Shown here: piece by piece, positions 1-4,879 of the stretch
How positions within the stretch are numbered: position 1 is the first letter of the stretch
Layout: every line of letters begins with the position of its first letter
Assembly (NCBI GenBank): GCA_016934895.1
Contig: JAFGRZ010000319.1
Span: forward strand, 1 to 7,729
Direction: 5' to 3'
Length of the DNA: 7,729 nucleotides
Source: Candidatus Aminicenantota bacterium
Lineage (GTDB): Bacteria > Acidobacteriota > Aminicenantia > Aminicenantales > UBA8522
Notes under the pieces: model-generated
Databases searched by the model: none
What the model saw: only the letters and a program-made list of their open reading frames with translations
What the model was told of the DNA's origin: nothing
Made by a program: the position numbers and the translations under genes

Positions 1-210
1 AGGCGAGGGGTATTGACTCGGAGGTCCGTCGACGACTGAGCGGTTCTTTTCCCTTAGGCGAGGGGCAGTGGCATGAGAAACCCGTATGAAGAGTGCTTTG
101 AGCTTTTCCTTTTGCCCAGGCGAGGGGTATTGACTTGGAGGTCCGTCGACGACTGAGCGGTTCTTTTCCCTTAGGCGAGGGGCAGTGGCATGAGAAACCC
201 GTATGAGGAG
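1..210. repeat. Tandem repeat, 117-bp period, two copies
   Basis: Bases 1-93 and 118-210 align without gaps and differ at only two places (19/136 and 90/207). The 24 bases after the first copy (94-117) are not the same as those after the second. Each copy contains AGGCGAGGGG twice (1 and 56; 118 and 173), a CGTCGACG palindrome (27-34; 144-151), and the same reading frame, since 117 is 39 codons. The first copy starts at the window edge, so more units may lie to the left. The near-identity suggests recent duplication or ongoing homogenisation. I do not recognise the repeat family. Confidence 0.9.
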
Positions 211-235
211 AGAGCGGCAAAACTTCTTTTAACCA

Positions 236-261
236 AGGCGAGGGGTATAGGCGAGGAGGTC
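236..261. repeat. Decayed start of a third repeat copy
   Basis: Bases 236-248 match the first 13 bases of the unit exactly. Bases 255-261 (GGAGGTC) match unit positions 20-26. In between, the expected bases are replaced by a second AGGCGA. After 261 the similarity is lost. This looks like the degenerate end of the array facing the hydrolase gene. Confidence 0.6.
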
Positions 262-284
262 ATCCGGAGGCGAGCGGGCAGGGT

Positions 285-297
285 TCCGCGAAGCGGA
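285..297. repeat. Small hairpin TCCGC-GAA-GCGGA
   Basis: A perfect 5-bp stem with a GAA triloop, which a T-G wobble at 284/298 can extend by one pair. No T-run follows on either strand, so it is not a clear terminator. It may be a structural element of the region or chance in GC-rich DNA. Confidence 0.35.
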
Positions 298-316
298 GAG
301 CGAGCCGAGGAAATAA

Positions 317-345
317 GGGAATTTCCCTCGCCGGGGGAAATTCCC
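317..345. repeat. Perfect 11-bp inverted repeat with 7-base loop
   Basis: GGGAATTTCCC (317-327) and GGGAAATTCCC (335-345) are exact reverse complements around the loop TCGCCGG. Each arm is also its own dyad (GGGAA-N-TTCCC), so the element is either a 29-base hairpin or two dimer-binding sites 18 bp apart. It lies about 30 bp upstream of the -35 box at 377. Read on the minus strand, the hairpin is followed by TTATTT, so it could act as a leftward terminator. On the plus strand no T-run follows. Confidence 0.7.
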
Positions 346-376
346 GGGCCGACGAGCCTATACCCTGAGCCTATTC

Positions 377-405
377 TTGACTTGCCCGGGCCTTCGAATT
401 ATGAT
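377..405 (+). promoter_or_regulatory. Sigma70-like promoter for the hydrolase-xerD unit
   Basis: TTGACT (377-382), a 17-base spacer and TATGAT (400-405) match the sigma70 consensus at five of six bases in each box with ideal spacing. Transcription would start near 412. The ATG codons at 401 and 404 overlap the -10 box and would not be in the transcript, which favours ATG 422 as the real start. A chance match cannot be excluded. Confidence 0.45.
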
Positions 406-421
406 GAGCGCCAAGAGCGCA

Positions 422-1045
422 ATGATCAAGTACGCGCTGGCTGTCGTCGGTCCCCTGGACACGAATTGCTACCTTGTCTACTGCGGCGACACGCTCGACT
501 GCGCCGTCATCGATCCCGGTGCCGAGGCGGAGCGGATCTTCCCTCTGATTTATGACCTCGGGCTCGAGCCGTCGATTCTCCTCAACACCCACGGCCACCT
601 CGACCACATCGGCGCAAACCGGGATGTCAAGGATAAGTTCGGGATTCCCCTTTGTATCCACGAGCTCGATAAGCCGCTTCTGGAGAGCCGCCTCCAATCC
701 GAGTTGAGCTTCTTTCTCTGCGCCAAGGAATCGCCGCCTCCGGACCGCCTTCTCCAGGACGGAGACACGATTTCCATCGGCAAGTCGAGCCTGCAGGTTG
801 TCCATACGCCCGGCCATACCCCGGGCAGCGTCAGCTTCCTCGGTGACGGATTTCTCTTCTCCGGCGACACCCTGTTTAACGGCGGTGTCGGCCGGACCGA
901 TCTCCCCGGAGGTTCAACGCGTGACCTGGAGAATTCCATCCGGACACGGATCCTGACTCTTTCACCGGAGACGATCGTCCTCCCCGGGCATGGGCCCTGG
1001 ACCACGGTCGGCGAGGAGAAGGAGTCCAATCCTTTTCTCGGATGA
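422..1045 (+). CDS. MBL-fold hydrolase, glyoxalase-II type
   Basis: A 207-residue soluble metallo-beta-lactamase-fold protein. All metal-binding motifs are present: THGHLDH (H57, H59, D61, H62), HTPGHTPGS (H132), SGDTLF (D149) and LPGHGP (H190). These residues bind two metal ions, usually zinc or iron, and activate water. The opening VVGPLDTNCYLV and the GVGRTDLPGGS stretch fit the short hydroxyacylglutathione hydrolase-like (YcbL/GloC-type) group, which hydrolyses thioesters such as S-lactoylglutathione in methylglyoxal detoxification. The exact substrate cannot be read from sequence. It lacks the long C-terminal extension of classical GloB. ATG 422 is chosen because the family starts this close to the first strand and because upstream ATGs (401, 404) sit inside a predicted -10 box. 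The ribosome site before it is weak (AAGAG at 413-417). Its stop overlaps the xerD start by ATGA, so the two are probably co-transcribed and translationally coupled. Confidence 0.9.
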   Translation: MIKYALAVVGPLDTNCYLVYCGDTLDCAVIDPGAEAERIFPLIYDLGLEPSILLNTHGHLDHIGANRDVKDKFGIPLCIHELDKPLLESRLQSELSFFLCAKESPPPDRLLQDGDTISIGKSSLQVVHTPGHTPGSVSFLGDGFLFSGDTLFNGGVGRTDLPGGSTRDLENSIRTRILTLSPETIVLPGHGPWTTVGEEKESNPFLG

Positions 1046-1944
1046 ACGCGCCGCGCTCCTCAGGGGATGACATCCTTCGCCTCTTCCTGGATTATCTCTC
1101 GGTCGAAAAAGGGCTCTCCCAAAACACCGTTGTTTCCTATCAGCGTGATCTCGACAAATTCTTCCTGTTCCTCAAAAGGGAGAAAAAGGACTGGGGCCGG
1201 GTTGACGAAAACACGATGGCCCTGTTCGTTCATCGGCAGAGCCAGGCGGGGCTTCGGGCCCGGTCCCTGGCCCGGCTCATCTCGGCGCTGAAGTCGTTCT
1301 ATCGCTTCCTCCTCCTTGACGGGCTCGTCGACAAAGATCCCGCGGCGAACCTTTCCTCTCCCAAAGCGTGGCTCTCCCTGCCCAAGTTCCTGACCGTCGA
1401 TGAAGCGGCCCGTCTTGTCCTTCAGCCGGATGAACGGGATTTCCACGGTCTCCGCGACCGGGCCATGCTCGAGGTTCTCTATGCGACCGGGCTCAGGGTG
1501 AGCGAACTCATCCGGCTCCGGCCCGGCGATCTCAACCTGGATGACGGCTATGTCATCTGCCGGGGGAAAGGCGGGAAGGAAAGGGTTGTCCCCCTGGGCC
1601 AAACGGCCGCCGCGTTGACCCGAAGATATATCGACGGCGTCCGGCCCCGGCTGATGAAGGAGCCGGCCGAGGCTCTGTTCCTGACCCGCCTGGGTTCTCC
1701 CTTCACCCGCCAGGGGATCTGGAAGATGCTTCGGGAGTATGCCCGGAAGGCCGGGCTTGAAACCAAGGTCAGTCCCCATGTCCTCCGGCATTCTTTCGCC
1801 ACCCATCTTCTGGAGAGAGGAGCCGACCTGCGTTCGGTGCAACTTATGTTGGGACACAGCCAGATCACGACCACCCAGATCTACACTCACGTCAGCCGGG
1901 AGCGGCTTCGCCAGGTCTACGAAAAATATCACCCCCGGGCCTGA
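1042..1944 (+). CDS. xerD: Tyrosine recombinase XerD
   Basis: A 300-residue site-specific recombinase, the usual Xer length. The N-terminal SAM-like core-binding domain covers about residues 10-98 (FLDYLSVEKGLSQNTVVSY begins it). The catalytic domain covers about 115-295. All six catalytic residues are visible: R152 in GLRVSEL, K176 in RGKGGKER, H246 and R249 in SPHVLRHSFATH, H272 in LGHS, and nucleophile Y281 in IYTH. The C-terminal YEKYHPRA tail is typical of XerD rather than XerC. XerD acts in the cytoplasm with XerC at the dif site, under FtsK control, to resolve chromosome dimers. Its ATG overlaps the stop of the hydrolase gene. The only good Shine-Dalgarno (AAGGAG, 1019-1024) is 17 bases away, so translation probably depends on coupling. 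No dif-like site is visible. An integrase of a mobile element is less likely, given the XerD-like tail and the absence of other mobile genes. Confidence 0.93.
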   Translation: MNAPRSSGDDILRLFLDYLSVEKGLSQNTVVSYQRDLDKFFLFLKREKKDWGRVDENTMALFVHRQSQAGLRARSLARLISALKSFYRFLLLDGLVDKDPAANLSSPKAWLSLPKFLTVDEAARLVLQPDERDFHGLRDRAMLEVLYATGLRVSELIRLRPGDLNLDDGYVICRGKGGKERVVPLGQTAAALTRRYIDGVRPRLMKEPAEALFLTRLGSPFTRQGIWKMLREYARKAGLETKVSPHVLRHSFATHLLERGADLRSVQLMLGHSQITTTQIYTHVSRERLRQVYEKYHPRA

Positions 1945-1953
1945 GCGGCCGGG
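1934..1953. terminator. GC-rich hairpin between convergent genes (possible terminator)
   Basis: CCCGGGCC (1934-1941) pairs with GGCCGGG (1947-1953) around the loop TGAGC, with one bulged G. It overlaps the xerD stop codon and lies just past the end of the minus-strand gene, where a two-way terminator would be expected. There is no T-run on either side, so it is not a standard intrinsic terminator. Confidence 0.3.
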
Positions 1954-1959
1954 CGACCT

Positions 1960-2691
1960 TCACCGGGCCTGGCGGGAGCGATCTCGAAGAGGAATGATGT
2001 TGAGGATCACCTTGACCTGGTGCGACTGGGAGGTGAAGACGGTCCGTTGGCTCTTGAGAAGCCATTGCTGGTTCTTCCAGGCCCAGGAGTAGGTTTTATT
2101 CACCGATCCGGAATAGATCTCGGCTTCCGCGACCTCGACCCTGTTCGAGCCTTGGAAGACACCGTCATTGTAGTCGATGAGGGAGATCCTCTGGCCGTTC
2201 TGTTCGGAGGCGGGCAGCAGGAGCGGGAAGGCATTCTCGTCCCGGCCCAGCGGGACCGTCAAACCGTCGACCAGAAAATCGAGGCGGAGGCTGTTCCCGA
2301 CCCGGATGAAGTATTTGAGATTGAAACCCGGCTTTGCGGGGAAGTCGTTTGTGGTCAGGACCTCGGTGGCGTCCTGATAGGACAGAACCTCCCGGGCCTT
2401 CCAGTCGCCGAGCCGGCAATCGAGCCGGTAGAGAAGGTAATCGTGATCGTCCTTTTCCAGCCAGCCGGTCCAGTGGACGGAAAAAGAGAAATAGCCGGCC
2501 GCGGACGGTCCTCCCTCCTCGAGCCTGTAGTCTCCGTCCGCCTTTAAGAGGAGGCGGACCTCCCACTTGCGGGGAGAGGCGCCGGCGTCTTGGGCAAGAG
2601 GGTGGGATGGACGCGCCTGGAGAAGGGAAAAGGTCAGGAGAAGCAGGACCATTCCCTGCGATAACAGAAAGCGCGTTGGTCCTGTCCGCAT
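1960..2691 (-). CDS. Exported protein of unknown function
   Basis: A 243-residue protein that I do not recognise. It starts with a basic stretch and a hydrophobic core (GMVLLLLTFSLLQA, residues 13-26), a Sec signal peptide with probable cleavage after LQA or a little later near PLAQ. There is no lipobox cysteine. The mature part is about 210 residues, has no membrane segment, and is rich in aromatic and alternating polar/hydrophobic residues (YFSFSVHWTGW, YLLYRLDCRLGDW, TYSWAWKNQQW), which suggests a beta-rich periplasmic or surface domain. ATG 2691 is the first start after an in-frame TAA, and it lies about 16 bases below the start predicted for the minus-strand promoter. Its ribosome site is weak (GGGCGAG). 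The gene converges on xerD (15 bases between stops) and diverges from the tetR efflux operon, sharing its control region. A link to the efflux system is therefore possible but unproven. Confidence 0.75.
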   Translation of the reverse strand: MRTGPTRFLLSQGMVLLLLTFSLLQARPSHPLAQDAGASPRKWEVRLLLKADGDYRLEEGGPSAAGYFSFSVHWTGWLEKDDHDYLLYRLDCRLGDWKAREVLSYQDATEVLTTNDFPAKPGFNLKYFIRVGNSLRLDFLVDGLTVPLGRDENAFPLLLPASEQNGQRISLIDYNDGVFQGSNRVEVAEAEIYSGSVNKTYSWAWKNQQWLLKSQRTVFTSQSHQVKVILNIIPLRDRSRQAR

Positions 2692-2714
2692 GGTCGGCTC
2701 GCCCGGAGACCATT

Positions 2715-2744
2715 ATTTTAATCCCTTCCGACGGACCTTGACAA
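2715..2744 (-). promoter_or_regulatory. Leftward sigma70-like promoter for the exported-protein gene
   Basis: Read on the minus strand: TTGTCA (2744-2739), an 18-base spacer, TAAAAT (2720-2715). Each box matches the consensus at five of six bases. The transcript would begin near 2708, leaving a leader of about 16 bases before ATG 2691. Its -35 box overlaps that of the rightward promoter. Confidence 0.5.
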
Positions 2745-2766
2745 GCCCGGCCGCTTCCGCTATCAT
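2738..2766 (+). promoter_or_regulatory. Rightward sigma70-like promoter for the tetR efflux operon
   Basis: A perfect -35 box TTGACA (2738-2743), a 17-base spacer and TATCAT (2761-2766, five of six). The predicted start is near 2773, leaving a leader of about 62 bases before the tetR ATG. The two operator palindromes lie from about +2 onward, where a bound repressor would block RNA polymerase. Confidence 0.65.
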
Positions 2767-2773
2767 GCGGGCT

Positions 2774-2789
2774 TAAACTCATCAGTTTA
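2774..2789. promoter_or_regulatory. Probable TetR operator 1
   Basis: TAAACT-CATC-AGTTTA, a perfect 16-bp palindrome with 6-bp arms and a 4-base centre, placed at the predicted transcription start of the tetR operon. Size, symmetry and position suit an autoregulating TetR-family dimer. It also overlaps a second, smaller dyad, GTTTA-GTCTA-TAAAC (2785-2799). Confidence 0.6.
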
Positions 2790-2794
2790 GTCTA

Positions 2795-2810
2795 TAAACC
2801 ATCCGGTTCT
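2795..2810. promoter_or_regulatory. Probable TetR operator 2
   Basis: TAAACC-ATCC-GGTTCT has the same 6-4-6 layout as operator 1 with four of six arm pairs intact (AACC/GGTT). It begins exactly 21 bp after operator 1, two turns of DNA, so two dimers could sit on the same face. A third TAAAC follows at 2816, again 21 bp on, but has no matching right arm. Confidence 0.45.
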
Positions 2811-2834
2811 CAGATTAAACCCAAGAGTCGAATA

Positions 2835-3527
2835 ATGAAAAGAAAAGAACTCCAGCAAGAACGCGAGGAATGGCGGAGAGAGAGATTCCGCCGCTCCATC
2901 ATCGAGGCGGCCGAGAGGATCATCGTCCGGAAAGGATACCAGCTCGTCACCATGGACGATGTCGCCCGAGGGGCGGAGATCTCGAAAGCGACCCTGTACA
3001 AGTATTTCCGAAGCAAGGGAGATCTCACCGTCGAGATCCTGGCCCACTTTTTCGAGGAGCTTGATGAGGGGGTGCGGAAGATCGGCTCTCTGCCGGTCAG
3101 CGCCTCGGAAAAGCTGAAGAAAGGGATCCGGCTCTATCTCCAATTCAACGTGGACAAGGAAAACATCTCCCGGATGCTCATCATGGACCGGGCATTCTTC
3201 GAGAGGATGCGGGTTTTCATGACGCAGGGGGAGGAGTCCGCCTCGGACCTGGACAGGCGTTTCATAACCAAAATGAAGATCAAACGTAGAGAAATATTGG
3301 ACAGAGTGTCCGGCTTCCTGAAAGAGGGCATGGCCTCAGGGGAGTTCCGCAAGATCGATATCCCGGCGGCCGTCACTTTCTTGGAAGCCGTCCTCCAGGG
3401 ATATTGTCATGTCCGGTACTGGCACGACCGTCCCTATTCGGTCAGGGAGGCCACGGAGGTCATCCATAGTCATTTCCTCCAAGGCATCAATAGGCACAAA
3501 GGCATCGCGAAAGGAGCGTCAAAATGA
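2835..3527 (+). CDS. TetR/AcrR-family transcriptional repressor
   Basis: A 230-residue cytoplasmic DNA-binding protein. The N-terminal TetR helix-turn-helix lies at about residues 18-65. It opens with RRSIIEAAERIIVRKGY, then VTMDDVARGAEISKATLYKYF (about 38-58) carries the turn and recognition helix, and FRSKGDLTVEIL closes the domain. Residues from about 85 on form the variable helical ligand-binding and dimerisation domain, so the ligand cannot be read from sequence. It is the first gene of the efflux operon. Two palindromes of TetR-operator size lie in its leader, so it probably represses itself together with the channel, adaptor and pump genes, and lets go on binding a toxic or endogenous compound. 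The ribosome site is modest (AAGAG, 2823-2827, 7 bases before ATG). The next gene starts within its stop codon (ATGA). The charged first 17 residues precede the usual domain start, and no better start is seen. Confidence 0.9.
   Translation: MKRKELQQEREEWRRERFRRSIIEAAERIIVRKGYQLVTMDDVARGAEISKATLYKYFRSKGDLTVEILAHFFEELDEGVRKIGSLPVSASEKLKKGIRLYLQFNVDKENISRMLIMDRAFFERMRVFMTQGEESASDLDRRFITKMKIKRREILDRVSGFLKEGMASGEFRKIDIPAAVTFLEAVLQGYCHVRYWHDRPYSVREATEVIHSHFLQGINRHKGIAKGASK
3511..3516 (+). promoter_or_regulatory. Strong ribosome binding site for the outer-membrane channel gene
   Basis: AAGGAG lies 7 bases before ATG 3524, inside the last codons of tetR. It fixes the start, and it shows that the channel gene can be translated independently and more strongly than tetR, whose own site is weaker. 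Confidence 0.75.
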
Positions 3528-4867
3528 AAAGAAAGGTTCTTCCCCTCCTGGCCCTCGGGCTTATGCTCGGATGCGGACAGGCTCCCTTCGCCCAGGAAAC
3601 GACAGTGCTGACCCTCGAGAAAAGCATCGACCTGGCGCTCGCGCAGAACCCGTTTTATCTGGCCTCCCGGGAAAGGGTGGACGCGGCCGAGGCCAAGGTG
3701 AGAGAGGCGGCGTCCCAGTTCTTTCCCAGTCTAAACGCCCAGGGACTTCAGAACCTGGATGAAAAAGTGTTCGTCCTCGAATTCCCCTCCATGATCCCCG
3801 GCGGACGTCCGCAACGCGTGGCCATCGATTTCACCAGGGACTACCAGTTGACACTATCCTTTTCTGTCCCCCTGTATACGGGAGGACGCTTGAGCGCCGG
3901 GTATAAATCGGCCAAGCTGAACTATATGTCCTCCCAGGAATCGGCCCGGCAGACCACCCAGGAGACCGTCTTCAACGTGAAACGCGGTTTCTACAATTGC
4001 CTCCTGGCCAGGCAACTGGTCCAGGTCACTGAAGAAGCCATCGAACTCGCCGAGAAGCTTCTGCAGAACGTCAGAAACATGTCTGAAGTCGGGATGGCTT
4101 CCCGGCTGGACCTGCTTCGGGCAGAAGTCCGGGTGGCTAATCTGAAACCGCCGGTGATCCAGGCGCGGAACAACCTGGCCCTGGCGGAACTCAGCCTCAA
4201 AACGTTTCTCGGGTTGGATGTGGACCAGCCGGTTGAGATCGTCGGCGACATGACCTACGCTCCGGTCGAGGTCGATCTGGAGGAGAGCGTTGCCCGGTCG
4301 CTGGCCAACCGGCCGGAGGTCAATCAGATCCTCTACCAGAAACAGATGGCCGGCGAGATGATCAAGCTCGCCAAGGCCGATTACCTGCCGACGATCGCCA
4401 TCTCCGGTAACTACAATACCTGGGCCGACCAGTTCAAATTCGGGAAAGACACGTGGCAAAGCTTCTACTCGTTCAATCTCGTTCTGAACATTCCGCTTTT
4501 CAACGGCCTCCAGACTCCGGCCAAGGTGGCCCATTCGAAGGCCCTGATCCGGGAGCTCGAGCATACCGAAAAAGGGCTCCTCAACAACATCAAGTTCGAA
4601 GTCCAGTCCGCCTACCTGAACCTCAACCAGGCCAAGGAGTCGCTTCTCTCCCAGGAGAAGAACGTCGACGCGGCCAAGGAGAGCGTCCGGGTGGCCGAGC
4701 TCAACTACGCGGAAGGATTGATCACGATCACCGATGTCGGCGCGGCCCAGGTCGCCCTCAGCGAGGCGAGGATCAACTACCTCCGGGCGATCTATGACTA
4801 TGTCATCTCCCAAGCCCAGCTCGAAAAGGCCATGGGATCGGGTTGGAAAGCGTCTGAGTCGATGTGA
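3524..4867 (+). CDS. TolC-family outer-membrane efflux channel
   Basis: A 447-residue outer membrane factor, a trimeric beta-barrel and alpha-barrel duct that carries pump substrates across the periplasm and outer membrane. It has the two-fold OEP repeat of the family. The first half begins LTLEKSIDLALAQNP (29-43) and has strands near VPLYTGGRLSAGYKSAK (115-131). The second begins SLANRPEVNQILYQKQ (259-274) with IPLFNGLQTPAKVAHSK (323-339). Long helices (about 136-225 and 340-438) form the coiled-coil barrel, and YAEGLITITDVGAAQ is the typical late-helix turn. The N-terminal signal has C17 in LMLGC, a marginal lipobox, so it may be a lipoprotein like OprM. Cleavage after PFA by signal peptidase I is the alternative. 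Its start overlaps the tetR stop, and the adaptor gene follows after 12 bases, so it is part of one operon. The long antisense open frame opposite it is judged a shadow. Confidence 0.93.
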   Translation: MKRKVLPLLALGLMLGCGQAPFAQETTVLTLEKSIDLALAQNPFYLASRERVDAAEAKVREAASQFFPSLNAQGLQNLDEKVFVLEFPSMIPGGRPQRVAIDFTRDYQLTLSFSVPLYTGGRLSAGYKSAKLNYMSSQESARQTTQETVFNVKRGFYNCLLARQLVQVTEEAIELAEKLLQNVRNMSEVGMASRLDLLRAEVRVANLKPPVIQARNNLALAELSLKTFLGLDVDQPVEIVGDMTYAPVEVDLEESVARSLANRPEVNQILYQKQMAGEMIKLAKADYLPTIAISGNYNTWADQFKFGKDTWQSFYSFNLVLNIPLFNGLQTPAKVAHSKALIRELEHTEKGLLNNIKFEVQSAYLNLNQAKESLLSQEKNVDAAKESVRVAELNYAEGLITITDVGAAQVALSEARINYLRAIYDYVISQAQLEKAMGSGWKASESM

Positions 4868-4872
4868 AGGAG
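4867..4872 (+). promoter_or_regulatory. Ribosome binding site for the adaptor gene
   Basis: AAGGAG begins at the last base of the channel gene stop codon and lies 7 bases before ATG 4880, which fixes that start in a 12-base gap. Confidence 0.75.
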
Positions 4873-4879
4873 TTAGGAA

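Larger units (their letters stand above)
1..421. other. Non-coding, repeat-rich region upstream of the hydrolase gene
   Basis: About 420 bases with no convincing gene. From left to right it holds two tandem copies of a 117-bp unit, a decayed third copy, a small GAA-loop hairpin, a perfect 11-bp inverted repeat and a sigma70-like promoter. Open frames exist here, including one that runs from 190 into the hydrolase gene in another frame. They are rich in Arg and Glu, match no family I know, and look like by-products of GC-rich sequence. The left window edge cuts the repeat array, so its full size is unknown. Confidence 0.6.

Noticed and set aside
1..261. A CRISPR array
   Set aside because: The repeating core is only about 20 bp and imperfect, the intervening segments are duplicated rather than unique, and no cas gene is present.
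190..555. A 121-codon plus-strand open frame starting in the second repeat copy
   Set aside because: It runs 134 bases into the well-supported hydrolase gene in another frame, is made of Arg/Glu/Pro-rich low-complexity residues, and matches no family I know. Its start belongs to the repeat.
1060..1932. A 290-codon minus-strand open frame
   Set aside because: It lies entirely antisense to xerD, whose catalytic residues are all intact. Its composition is that of a shadow frame.
2020..2547. A 175-codon plus-strand open frame
   Set aside because: It is antisense to the exported-protein gene, has no signal, motif or ribosome site, and the minus-strand frame has a clear signal peptide and promoter.
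2165..2713. An alternative minus-strand start at ATG 2713 with a good AAGGGA upstream, in another frame from the exported-protein gene
   Set aside because: Its product has no signal peptide and is Arg/Pro/Gly-rich. The predicted -10 box and start point put this ATG outside the transcript. A frameshift joining both frames is not needed.
1945..2834. A dif site near xerD
   Set aside because: No 28-bp sequence with the expected AT-rich XerC/XerD arms around a 6-base centre was seen in the non-coding parts, and dif is usually far from xerD.
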